Shown piece by piece: positions 1 to 7,705 of a stretch of 62,755 nt of DNA. How positions within the stretch are numbered: position 1 is the stretch's first letter; every line of letters starts with the position of its first letter. A model generated the notes under the pieces. It worked only from the letters and a program-made list of their open reading frames with translations. It had not been told where the DNA came from and ran no database searches. Made by a program: the position numbers and the translations under genes. Origin of the DNA: Stenotrophomonas daejeonensis. Lineage in GTDB: Bacteria > Pseudomonadota > Gammaproteobacteria > Xanthomonadales > Xanthomonadaceae. The stretch is taken from the NCBI RefSeq assembly GCF_001431505.1, contig NZ_LDJP01000056.1, positions 1-62,755 of the forward strand, given 5' to 3'.

Positions 1-195
1 CTCGGCGGCAGGCGGAAGCTCCATTGCGCCGGCGGCGGCGCGGGTAGCCCGAGGCTGGAACGAATGGACAGCAATGCGCTACAGAGAAAGCGTAGAATGC
101 GAGTTGTCCCGATCCCGGATCGAAATGTTTCGTGCTGCATGTCTCCTCCGGCTTCCTGCATTGCCGTACGGACGAGAAGCGCTTTCCGCTTGAAG

Positions 196-316
196 CCCCT
201 CGCCCTGCGGGAGAGGGGTTGGGGTGAGGGGCGATGGAGTCCCGATAGTTTGGACATCACTGACTCCGCTCGCCCCTCATCCGCCCTTCGGGCACCTTCT
301 CCCGCAGGGAGAAGGG
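196..316. repeat. Long imperfect inverted repeat upstream of rlmM
   Basis: The left arm (about 196-233) and right arm (about 270-316) are imperfect reverse complements; GCGGGAGAGGG pairs with CCTTCTCCCGC and GGTGAGGGGCGA with TCGCCCCTCATCC. They enclose about 36 bases. The right arm ends some 36 bases before the rlmM start, so it probably lies in the rlmM leader. It lacks the GTAG head of the other palindromes here and looks like a separate dispersed element. In the rest of 1-352 I see no supportable gene. Confidence 0.7.
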
Positions 317-352
317 ATGCTCTTCGCTTCGCCCAACATCCAAGGAATCCCC

Positions 353-1399
353 ATGACCGGCCTGCTCTGCTACTGCCGCCAAGGCTTCGAGCCGGAACTG
401 GCCGCCGAACTGACCGAACGTGCCGCTCATGCCGGCATCGCCGGCTATGCACGCACGCAACGCAACGACGGCTACGTGGTGTTCGCCAGCGATGACGCCG
501 CCGCGCTCGACCGCAGGCTGCCGTGGCGCGAACTGATCTTCGCCCGGCAGAAACTGCGCCTGCTGGCCGAGCTGCCGCAGCTGGACCCGGCCGACCGCAT
601 CAGCCCGATCCTCGCCGCCCTGCAAGGCCAGCCGCGTTTCGGCGACCTGTGGGTGGAGCACCCCGATTCGGACGCCGGCAAGCCGCTGGCCGGGCTGGCA
701 CGCAGCTTCGGCAACGCGCTGCGCCCGGCGCTGCGCAAGGCCGGGCTGCTCACCGACAAGGACAACAGCAAGTTCCCGCGCCTGCACGTGGTGTTCGTCG
801 ATGGCATCCATGCCTTCCTCGCCACCGCCGACACCCGCGACAGCGCGCCGTGGCCGCTGGGCATCCCGCGCCTGAAGCTGCTGCCCGACGCCCCCTCGCG
901 CTCGGCGCTGAAACTGGACGAAGCGCTGCTGACCCTGCTCACGCCCGAGGAACGCGAAGCGCTGGTCAAGCCCGGCATGCGCGCGGCCGACCTCGGCGCC
1001 GCGCCCGGCGGCTGGACCTGGGTGCTGACCCGCCAGCACCTGCACGTGAGCAGCATCGACAACGGCCCACTGCGCCAGCACGTGCTCGACACCGGGCTGG
1101 TCGAGCACCTGCGCGCCGACGGCTTCCACTGGCAGCCGGAAGCACCGCTGGACTGGATGGTCTGCGACATGGTCGAACAACCGCGGCGCGTGGCCGAACG
1201 CATGGCGACGTGGCTGCGCGAAGGCTGGTGCCGGCACGCGATCTTCAACCTCAAGCTGCCGATGAAGAAGCGCTGGGACGAAACCCGCCTGTGCCTGGAG
1301 CTGTTCGCCGCGCAGGCCGGCAAGCCACTGACGATCCGCGCCAAGCAGCTGTACCACGACCGTGAGGAAATCACCGTGCTGGCCACGCCGCTGCGCTAA
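353..1399 (+). CDS. rlmM: 23S rRNA (cytidine-2498-2'-O)-methyltransferase RlmM
   Basis: RlmM uses S-adenosylmethionine to methylate the ribose of C2498 in 23S rRNA in the cytoplasm. The 348-residue protein has an N-terminal THUMP-like part followed by a Rossmann methyltransferase domain. The SAM-binding motif DLGAAPGGW lies near residues 213-221 and the late basic motif NLKLPMKKRW near 300, as expected for the K-D-K-E type 2'-O-methyltransferases. The start at 353 has AGGA six bases upstream and begins with the usual MTGLLCYC; an upstream in-frame start would extend translation into the inverted repeat. It is monocistronic and followed by a GTAG palindrome pair. Confidence 0.95.
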   Translation: MTGLLCYCRQGFEPELAAELTERAAHAGIAGYARTQRNDGYVVFASDDAAALDRRLPWRELIFARQKLRLLAELPQLDPADRISPILAALQGQPRFGDLWVEHPDSDAGKPLAGLARSFGNALRPALRKAGLLTDKDNSKFPRLHVVFVDGIHAFLATADTRDSAPWPLGIPRLKLLPDAPSRSALKLDEALLTLLTPEEREALVKPGMRAADLGAAPGGWTWVLTRQHLHVSSIDNGPLRQHVLDTGLVEHLRADGFHWQPEAPLDWMVCDMVEQPRRVAERMATWLREGWCRHAIFNLKLPMKKRWDETRLCLELFAAQAGKPLTIRAKQLYHDREEITVLATPLR

Positions 1400-1408
1400 C
1401 CCGCTCTC

Positions 1409-1478
1409 GTAGATGCGGGGCTCGCCCCGCATGAGGCTTTCCCGATAAAGCCCCGTACCGGGCAAGCCCGGTACCTAC
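1409..1478. repeat. GTAG palindrome doublet (GCGGGG / ACCGGGC type)
   Basis: GTAG at 1409 and CTAC ending at 1478 flank two hairpins: a left stem of the ATGCGGGG type and a right stem of the GTACCGGGC type, joined by a short GGCTTTCCCGATAAAGCC linker. It sits ten bases after the rlmM stop. The layout matches a head-to-head REP/SMAG doublet. Confidence 0.85.
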
Positions 1479-1541
1479 GGCACGCCGCAACCTTCACCGC
1501 GCCACCTCGTTGCCCGCGCAACCACCGGCCACGTCCACAGC

Positions 1542-2498
1542 ATGGCTCTGGCACACTCGGCAACTCCCCACCCGGAGACTGCCGCCATCGCCCGCCACGT
1601 CCTGCGCCATGCCGCCACCGCGCTGTGCCTCGCCCTGTGCGCCTGCGCCGCCTCGGCCGATTTCATCGCCCGCGACCACGTCGGCGACGGCACCTTCACC
1701 GCCGGCATCGAAGGCCCGGCCACCGGCCCGGACGGCGCGCTGTACGTGGTCAGCCTCGGCAAGGACGGCACCATCGGCCGCGTCGATGAGCACGGCAAGG
1801 CCGAACTGTTCGTCACCCTGCCCGAAGGCAGCGTCGGCAACGGCATCCGCTTCGCCGCCGATGGTGCGATGCTCGTCGCCGACTACGCCGGCCACGCCAT
1901 CCTGCGCATCGACCCGGCCACCCGCGCCATCTCGGTATTCGCGCACCTGCCCGGCGCGCACCAGCCCAACGACATCGCGCTGGCGCCGGACGGCACGCTC
2001 TACGCCAGCGACCCGGACTGGGCCAACCCCGACAACGGCCAGCTGTGGCGCATCGACCGCGACGGCGGCGCGCACCGGCTCGAATCGGGCATGGGCACCA
2101 CCAACGGCGTCGAGGTCAGCCCGGATGGCCGCCGCCTGTACGTCAACGAAAGCGTGCAGCGCAACGTGTGGGTGTACGACCGCGACGAAGCCGGCGCGCT
2201 GTCGAACAAGCGCCTGCTGATCCGCTTCGACGACCACGGCCTGGACGGCATGCGCTGCGACGCCGACGGCAACCTCTACATCGCCCGCTACGACGCCGGC
2301 GTGGTCGCCATCGTCTCGCCCGCCGGCGAGCTGCTGCGCGAGGTACCGCTCAAGGGCCGCAAGCCGACCAACGTCACCTTCGGCGGCGACGACGGGCGGC
2401 AGGTGTTCGTGACCCTGCAGGACCGCGGCGCGGTCGAGACCTTCCGCGCCGACCGCCCCGGGCGTGAATACGGGCAGCGCCCCACCGCCGGCCAGTGA
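1542..2498 (+). CDS. Exported SMP-30/gluconolactonase/LRE-like beta-propeller protein
   Basis: This 318-residue protein resembles the SMP-30/gluconolactonase/LRE-like superfamily of six-bladed propellers, whose members include lactonases and sugar- or ligand-binding proteins. A hydrophobic stretch near residues 25-38 ending ASA looks like a signal peptide, so it is probably periplasmic. The body shows repeated propeller signatures such as GPDGALYV, APDGTLYASD, SPDGRRLYVNES and DADGNLYIARY. The ATG at 1542 leaves a long N-region before the hydrophobic core, and no better in-frame ATG is visible. The substrate cannot be read from the sequence. Confidence 0.8.
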   Translation: MALAHSATPHPETAAIARHVLRHAATALCLALCACAASADFIARDHVGDGTFTAGIEGPATGPDGALYVVSLGKDGTIGRVDEHGKAELFVTLPEGSVGNGIRFAADGAMLVADYAGHAILRIDPATRAISVFAHLPGAHQPNDIALAPDGTLYASDPDWANPDNGQLWRIDRDGGAHRLESGMGTTNGVEVSPDGRRLYVNESVQRNVWVYDRDEAGALSNKRLLIRFDDHGLDGMRCDADGNLYIARYDAGVVAIVSPAGELLREVPLKGRKPTNVTFGGDDGRQVFVTLQDRGAVETFRADRPGREYGQRPTAGQ

Positions 2499-2561
2499 GC
2501 GCCTGCCGTCTCGTTCCGTGAAACGGCGATCGGGCATGCTGCACTCCACCGGAGGACATGC

Positions 2562-3284
2562 ATGCACGCCATCGAACTGAACGACCCGGCCGGCTTCGGC
2601 AACGAATTCCTGCGCCTGACCCTGCTGCAGGGCTTCCAGTCGCTGACCAAGCGCGACCTGGAACTGCTGATCTTCGTGCTGCTCGAACGCGACGGCGCCA
2701 TCGACCGCGGCGCCTCCAACGCCGCGGTGGCGCTGCAGCTGCGGGTGACGCCGGCCAAGGTCAAGGGCCTGCGCCGCGACGGCTACGCCCGCTGGCGCGC
2801 ACTGGTGCCCGAGGACGGCGAGGCCGCCCTGCGACGCATCGCCGCCACCGTGCTGACCGAGGCCAACCTGCGCTCGGGCGCCAAGCACGTGAGCGAGCGC
2901 AGCCGCAGGGAAGGCTTCCTCGCCATCCGCATCGAGCACCCCGACGACGCGCAGCGTTTCGAGCAGGCCATCCTCGAGGTGGGCGCGCTGCCGGTGTACG
3001 AGCGCAACCGCGAGGTGGTGGCGGTGCGTTTCGACACGCTGCTGAAGATCGCCGAGCGCTGGGGCTACCTGCAACCGGACCCACAGGCGACGATGGCGGC
3101 ATTGAAGAAGCTGGCCCCTGCCTCGCAGGAGGTGGCCGACCTGCTGAAGAAGGACGTCACCCAGCTGCGCTGGGACGACGTGCGCGGCGCGCTCAACAGC
3201 CTCGGCGCCAAGGCGGTCGGCTCCACCGTCGAAGGCGGGCTGAAGGGGCTGCTGAAGCTGGTCTTCCCCTTCATCCCGGGCTGA
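2562..3284 (+). CDS. Uncharacterised 240-residue protein with HTH-like N-terminal half
   Basis: I do not recognise this family. GGAGG lies six bases before the ATG at 2562, and another ATG four bases earlier is out of frame. The first ~75 residues (LTKRDLELLIFVLLERDG, then LQLRVTPAKVKGLRRDGY) look like a helical, possibly winged-helix fold. A mixed alpha/beta segment (LAIRIEHPDDAQRFEQAI, REVVAVRFDTLLKIAERW) follows, and the protein ends in a glycine-rich hydrophobic tail (GLLKLVFPFIPG) that might touch a membrane. There is no signal peptide and no catalytic motif. It appears monocistronic. Confidence 0.8.
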   Translation: MHAIELNDPAGFGNEFLRLTLLQGFQSLTKRDLELLIFVLLERDGAIDRGASNAAVALQLRVTPAKVKGLRRDGYARWRALVPEDGEAALRRIAATVLTEANLRSGAKHVSERSRREGFLAIRIEHPDDAQRFEQAILEVGALPVYERNREVVAVRFDTLLKIAERWGYLQPDPQATMAALKKLAPASQEVADLLKKDVTQLRWDDVRGALNSLGAKAVGSTVEGGLKGLLKLVFPFIPG

Positions 3285-3348
3285 ATCTGCACGTTCAGCC
3301 AGTGCTGGCTACCATCGCGGCGCACCCTTTCCACCCGCGAACCGTGCC

Positions 3349-3726
3349 ATGAACATCATCCGCCCCGCCCTGCTGCTTGCCCTTGCCGCCCTGCCGTGGA
3401 ACGACTGCGCCGCGCAGGCCGTCAGTTCGCCGCTGGTACAGGTGCCGGTGGTCGTGCGCGAACAGCCGCTGGCCAGCGGCGCGGTCACCCACCAGGTGCA
3501 GTTGCCGGCCGAACCGGGACAGGCCGCGGTGGTGGTGCGTTCGATCCAGCCGGACAGCGTGACCGGCAACTACCGCATCGACTTCGACGCGCTCGACGTC
3601 GATGGCGACGGCTTCATCGGCCGCGACGAAGCGCAGGCCAACCCGGCGCTGGCCGACGAGTTCGATTCACTCGATACCGCACGGCGCGGCAAGCTGGCGC
3701 GCGAGCAACTGGCCGGCTGGCTGTAG
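3349..3726 (+). CDS. Small exported EF-hand protein
   Basis: A 125-residue protein with an N-terminal signal sequence (PALLLALAALPWNDCAAQA) and one canonical EF-hand loop, DVDGDGFIGRDEA, near residues 84-96. A second, degenerate loop (DSLDTARRGKLAREQL) follows. It is probably a periplasmic calcium-binding protein; the partner is unknown. Its TAG stop (3724-3726) is the head of the following palindromic repeat, so the repeat defines the C-terminus. Confidence 0.8.
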   Translation: MNIIRPALLLALAALPWNDCAAQAVSSPLVQVPVVVREQPLASGAVTHQVQLPAEPGQAAVVVRSIQPDSVTGNYRIDFDALDVDGDGFIGRDEAQANPALADEFDSLDTARRGKLAREQLAGWL

Positions 3727-3826
3727 GTCGGGGTTACACCCCCGACGCTTTGCGCATCCGTGCCGGTGCGCAAGGGGTACGGCATGCCGAATGCACGGAG
3801 GCGTCGGGGACGTAGCCCCGACCTAC
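3723..3826. repeat. GTAG palindrome doublet (GTCGGGG type) overlapping a stop codon
   Basis: GTAGGTCGGGG begins at 3723 and the mirrored CCCCGACCTAC ends at 3826, each arm forming its own GTCGGGG/CCCCGAC hairpin. The left GTAG contains the TAG stop of the EF-hand gene, and the right end lies 14 bases from the stop of the convergent UbiI-like gene. Confidence 0.88.
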
Positions 3827-3839
3827 GGTCCGCACGGCC

Positions 3840-5018
3840 TCACAGGCCCGAGGCGCGCTTCCAGAACAGCGACAGCAGCGGCGGCATGCGCCCGGCCAAC
3901 CCCAGCAGCGCGCCGCGCGCCAGGGTCAGGTGCATCTCGTCGTTGGAAAACAGCTTGTTGATTGCGTCGAAGCCGTAGGCGGCCACCGTGTTCTCGCTGC
4001 GGCGGCTGCGCGCCCAGCGCCGCAGGCGGTGCGGCGCGGTCCAGTCCACGCGCCGTTGCAGCGCATCGCGCAGCAGCGCGCGCAGCGCGGCGACGTCGCG
4101 CAGGCCGAGGTTGACGCCCTGCCCGGCCAGCGGGTGCACCACGTGCGCGGCATCGCCCAGCACCAGCACGCGGCCGGCGAGGTATTCCTTCGCCAGCTGC
4201 CGGCGCAGCGGGAACGCCGCACGCGGCGACACCGGGCGCATCGCGCCGAGGCGGCCGGCGAAGGCGTTGGTCAGCTCGCGGCCGAAGGCTTCGTCGTCCA
4301 GCGCCAGCACGCGCTCGGCCTCGGCATCGGGCAGGGTCCAGACGATCGAACTGCAATGCCGGCCGAATGGCAGCACCGCCAGCGGGCCGGTGTCGAGGAA
4401 ACGCTGCCATGCGGTGTCCTCGTTCGGCCGTTCGCTTTCGACGTAGCCGACCACGCCGCGCTGGCCGTAGTCGTGGCGCGCGACCTCCAGCCCGGCCAGC
4501 GTGCGCAGGGTGGATTCGCCGCCATCGGCGGCGATGGCCACGGCCGCTTCGATGCGGCGGCCGTCGTCCAGCCGCAGGCGCACGCCGCGCGCGTCCTGTT
4601 CCATTTCCTCCACCCGCGCCGGGCACAGCACCTGCACGCCTGCGGGTGCCAGCGCCGCCCACAGGCGGTCGACCAGCAACCCGTTCTCGACGATCCAGCC
4701 CAGCTCGCGCCGGCCCAGGGTATCGGCGTCGAACGCCAGCTCGCCGCCGCCGGCCGCGTCCCACACCCGCATGCGCAGGTAGGGCCGTGCCCGCGCCTGC
4801 GCGACCTGCGGCCACACGCCCAGCGCCTCCAGCAGCGCGGCGTTGTCGTGGGCGAAGGCGAACACGCGCAGGTCCGGCTTCTGCGCCGACCATGGCGCCG
4901 GCTCGCGCCCTTCCACCAGCGCCACCTGCAGGCCTTCCCGCGCCAGCGCCAACGCGCAGGCGGTGCCGACCACGCCGCCACCGACCACCACCGCATCCAG
5001 CATTCCACGACGGCTCAT
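3840..5018 (-). CDS. UbiI/UbiF/VisC-type ubiquinone biosynthesis hydroxylase
   Basis: This FAD-dependent aromatic-ring monooxygenase of 392 residues probably hydroxylates a polyprenyl-phenol intermediate in ubiquinone synthesis at the inner membrane. The dinucleotide-binding motif VVVGGGVVGTACALALAREG lies at residues 10-29. The family GD motif GDAAHVVHPLAGQGVNLGLRD lies near 285-305. The GDAAH...HPLAGQG form and C-terminal region resemble UbiI/UbiF more than UbiH. The ATG at 5018 overlaps the TGA of the upstream ubiH (ATGA), so the two are translationally coupled. Which ring carbon it hydroxylates cannot be decided from sequence. Confidence 0.9.
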   Translation of the reverse strand: MSRRGMLDAVVVGGGVVGTACALALAREGLQVALVEGREPAPWSAQKPDLRVFAFAHDNAALLEALGVWPQVAQARARPYLRMRVWDAAGGGELAFDADTLGRRELGWIVENGLLVDRLWAALAPAGVQVLCPARVEEMEQDARGVRLRLDDGRRIEAAVAIAADGGESTLRTLAGLEVARHDYGQRGVVGYVESERPNEDTAWQRFLDTGPLAVLPFGRHCSSIVWTLPDAEAERVLALDDEAFGRELTNAFAGRLGAMRPVSPRAAFPLRRQLAKEYLAGRVLVLGDAAHVVHPLAGQGVNLGLRDVAALRALLRDALQRRVDWTAPHRLRRWARSRRSENTVAAYGFDAINKLFSNDEMHLTLARGALLGLAGRMPPLLSLFWKRASGL

Positions 5019-6226
5019 TGCGCCTGGCTCCTGCACAGTTCGGGCACCTGCCCGCGGAACCCCATCGCCCCGCCGACCAGGAAGGACTGCAGTGGCGCGG
5101 CCTGCGACGCGGCCAGCAGGCCGATGCTGCGCAGCGGCCGCAGCAGCGGCGAGGGATTGCCGGTCAGCCGCGCCAGTCCGTCGGAGAACGCCAGCGTCTG
5201 CTCGCGGTCGGGGCCGCGGCGCTGCACGTAGGCCTGCAACAGCGCGTCGGCGCCGGGGTCCTGCGCCGCATCGCCGATCAGTTCGGCCAGGGTCAGCGCA
5301 TCGCGCAGGCCGAGGTTGAAGCCCTGCGCACCCAACGGGTGGATGGTCTGCGCGGCATTGCCCAGCAACAGCGCGCGTTCGCCCACCAGCCGCTGCGCCA
5401 GCACCTGCACCAGCGGGTAGGCGCTGCGCGGGCCGCTCTCCAGCAACCGCCCGGCGCGCCAGCCGACCACGCCCTGCAGGCGCGCCAGCCATGCCGCATC
5501 GTCCAGCGCCAGCACCGCCTCGGCCTCGTCGCGGGCCACGCCATGCACCACGCCGTAGTGGCGGTCGCCGCGCGGCAGCAGCGCGGTCGGGCCGGTGTCG
5601 GTGAAACGTTCGTAGGCGGTGCCATCCGGCGCCCGGGCCGGGCGCAGCCGCGCCACGAACAGGGTCTGCAGGTAGTCGTGTTCCTGGGTGGCGATGCCCA
5701 GCGCCTGCCGCACCGCGCTGCGGGTGCCGTCGGCGCCGACCACCAGCCGCGCGCGCAGCCGGCGTTCGCCGGCCGCGTCGGCAATCACCACTTCGCGGCG
5801 GCCGTCCGTGCAATCGCCCAGCGCCACGAACGTCGCCGGGCGGTAACGGGCAAGGTGTCGCAGTTCGTCGAGCCGGGCTTCCAGTGCATGGCCGAAATCG
5901 CGCGCCACCACCACCTGGCCGAAGGCATCGCGACCATAGTCGTCGGCATGCATCAGCACCCGGCCGAAATCGCCGGCGCGGCTGACGTGGATGCGGCGGA
6001 TCGGGCCGGGCGCCCCTTCCAGTCGCTGCATCACGCCCAGCGCGGTGAGCGCGTTGACCGTGGCCGCGGCGAAACTGAGGTTGCGCTGGTCGAACACCGC
6101 CGGCAGGCCGCCGGCCGGGCTGGCTTCCACCAGCCCCACGTCCAGCCCCAGCCGGTCCAGCGCGATGGCCAGGCTGGCACCGACCAGCCCGCCACCGACG
6201 ATCACCACATCATGCAAGTCACTCAT
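5015..6226 (-). CDS. ubiH: 2-octaprenyl-6-methoxyphenol hydroxylase UbiH
   Basis: UbiH is an FAD monooxygenase of ubiquinone biosynthesis. The 403-residue protein begins with the Rossmann motif VVIVGGGLVGASLAIAL. It carries VGADGTRSAVR in the middle and GNAAQTIHPLGAQGFNLGL near residue 290; GNAAQTxHP is typical of UbiH rather than UbiI. I chose the ATG at 6226 (MSDLHDVVIV) because the Rossmann strand then starts at the expected distance; an ATG at 6235 would add three residues. It is the first gene of a two-gene minus-strand operon with the UbiI-like gene. Confidence 0.92.
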   Translation of the reverse strand: MSDLHDVVIVGGGLVGASLAIALDRLGLDVGLVEASPAGGLPAVFDQRNLSFAAATVNALTALGVMQRLEGAPGPIRRIHVSRAGDFGRVLMHADDYGRDAFGQVVVARDFGHALEARLDELRHLARYRPATFVALGDCTDGRREVVIADAAGERRLRARLVVGADGTRSAVRQALGIATQEHDYLQTLFVARLRPARAPDGTAYERFTDTGPTALLPRGDRHYGVVHGVARDEAEAVLALDDAAWLARLQGVVGWRAGRLLESGPRSAYPLVQVLAQRLVGERALLLGNAAQTIHPLGAQGFNLGLRDALTLAELIGDAAQDPGADALLQAYVQRRGPDREQTLAFSDGLARLTGNPSPLLRPLRSIGLLAASQAAPLQSFLVGGAMGFRGQVPELCRSQAQ

Positions 6227-6347
6227 GGCCGCCATGATACCGGCGGGGAGCGCATCCGCAGGCACACACCGCGGTTGCCGGCGCCACCTGTCCGCTCCCC
6301 GCCGATTGGCTAGAATGGCCGCCTGAATCCAGGGAGCCACCACCGCC

Positions 6348-6929
6348 ATGACCGCCAACGTCCAACGCACCTTCGTCCTTTGCCTGCTCGTGCTGTTGAT
6401 GGCCGGCACCCGCATCAACCATTTCGCGCCGATCCCGGACGCCTCGTGGGCGGTGTTCTTCATCGGCGGCTTCTACTTGCGCGGCTGGACCCGCTGGGCC
6501 TTCCCGCTGCTGATGGCGCTGGCGGTGGCCATCGACTGGGCGGTCATCAGCGGCCAGGGCCAGAATTTCTGGGGCCATTACTGCGTCTCGTCCGGCTACT
6601 GGGCGCTGGTGCCGGCCTACTTCGCGATGTGGGCCGGCGGCATGCTGCTGCGCCGCTGGTACAAGGGTGCGAGCTGGCGTTCGCTGGGCCTGTTCGCCGC
6701 CACCCTGGTGGTTGCCGTGGCCGTGTGCCACCTGTTCGCGCAGGGCGGCTTCTACTGGACCAGCAGCGTCGTTGCCGAACCGACCTTCGCTGGCTGGGCC
6801 AAGAACTACGGTGACTGGCTGCTGCCCTACCTGCGCACCGCCGTCATCTACACCGGCGCCGCGGCACTGGTGCAGGTTGCCGTGGAAGCCTTCGGCCGCC
6901 AGTCGGCCAGCGGCCGCATCGCCCACTGA
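6348..6929 (+). CDS. Multi-pass membrane protein, possible cobalamin-related transporter
   Basis: A 193-residue inner-membrane protein with about five hydrophobic spans (for example FVLCLLVLLMAGTRI, AFPLLMALAVAIDWAV, SLGLFAATLVVAVAVCHLF). Conserved-looking loops include GTRINHFAPIPDASWAVFFIGG and an aromatic FWGHYCVSSGYWALVPAY segment. The adenosyltransferase gene starts 12 bases downstream, so an S-component-like or corrinoid uptake role is an inference from context. No ATP-binding or ECF partner is adjacent. An alternative is a generic conserved membrane protein with no role in B12. Confidence 0.72.
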   Translation: MTANVQRTFVLCLLVLLMAGTRINHFAPIPDASWAVFFIGGFYLRGWTRWAFPLLMALAVAIDWAVISGQGQNFWGHYCVSSGYWALVPAYFAMWAGGMLLRRWYKGASWRSLGLFAATLVVAVAVCHLFAQGGFYWTSSVVAEPTFAGWAKNYGDWLLPYLRTAVIYTGAAALVQVAVEAFGRQSASGRIAH

Positions 6930-6941
6930 CGGCTCCCGCTC

Positions 6942-7496
6942 ATGGGCAACCGCCTCTCGAAGATCTACACCCGCACCGGCGACGACGGCAGCACCGGGCT
7001 GGGCGACGGCAGCCGTACCGGCAAGGATTCGGCCCGGGTCAACGCCTACGGCACGGTGGACGAGGCCAACTCGGCCATCGGCGTGCTGCTGGCGGTGGAA
7101 CTGCCCGAGGACGTGCGTGCATTGCTGACCACGATCCAGCACCAGCTGTTCGACCTCGGCGGCGAGCTGTGCATCCCCGGCCACGCCGCCATCCAGGCCG
7201 CCGACATCGACGCGCTGGAGCAGCACCTGGACCGCTGGAACGACGACCTGCCGCCGCTGAAGGAGTTCATCCTGCCGGCTGGCGGCGAGGGCGCCGCGCG
7301 CTGCCACCTGGCGCGCACCATCGTGCGCCGCGCCGAGCGCGAGACGGTGGCGCTGGCCCGCGTCGAGGCGGTGCGCGACGAGGCGGTGCGCTACCTCAAC
7401 CGCCTGTCCGACCTGCTGTTCGTGCTGGCCCGCGTGCTGGCCCGCGCCGGCGGCCACGGCGAGGTGACCTGGAATCACCAGCGCCGGCACGGCTGA
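6942..7496 (+). CDS. PduO-type cob(I)yrinic acid a,c-diamide adenosyltransferase
   Basis: This enzyme transfers the adenosyl group of ATP to cob(I)alamin, making coenzyme B12. The 184-residue protein has the N-terminal ATP-binding signature YTRTGDDGSTGLGDGSR (residues 8-24). It also has the C-terminal motifs ILPAGGEGAARCHLARTIVR and VRYLNRLSDLLFVLAR, which identify PduO-type enzymes. It follows a membrane protein by 12 bases, suggesting one transcript for corrinoid uptake and activation. Confidence 0.95.
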   Translation: MGNRLSKIYTRTGDDGSTGLGDGSRTGKDSARVNAYGTVDEANSAIGVLLAVELPEDVRALLTTIQHQLFDLGGELCIPGHAAIQAADIDALEQHLDRWNDDLPPLKEFILPAGGEGAARCHLARTIVRRAERETVALARVEAVRDEAVRYLNRLSDLLFVLARVLARAGGHGEVTWNHQRRHG

Positions 7497-7509
7497 CGCG
7501 CTCTACCAG

Positions 7510-7675
7510 GTAGCGCCCGACCGTTGGTCGCGGCGGCGGCGCGCAGCGCCGTGTGGCCTTGCCGCAAGCCGATTGATTGTGCCGACCAACGGTCGGCACC
7601 CACCCATGGCGACGCGGCTTGCCCCATCGGCACTTCCCCGTTGGCACTTTTCTGCCGGCCAAGGCCGGCAGCTAG
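7510..7675. repeat. GTAG palindrome pair (CCGACCGTTGGTCGG type) plus a CTAG-ended hairpin
   Basis: GTAGCGCCCGACCGTTGGTCG at 7510 has an inverted partner CGACCAACGGTCGGCAC (7584-7600), where the terminal CTAC has decayed to CACC. A separate CTGCCGGCC/GGCCGGCAG hairpin ending in CTAG follows at 7652-7675. Together they fill most of the spacer between the adenosyltransferase gene and the deacetylase-like gene. Confidence 0.75.
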
Positions 7676-7705
7676 GGGGCATGGCGGTCGGTTACAGTGC
7701 CGGGC

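Noticed and set aside
1..24. Possible minus-strand gene start (MELPPAAE...) running off the left edge
   Set aside because: Only eight codons are visible, with no ribosome site; not enough to support a call.
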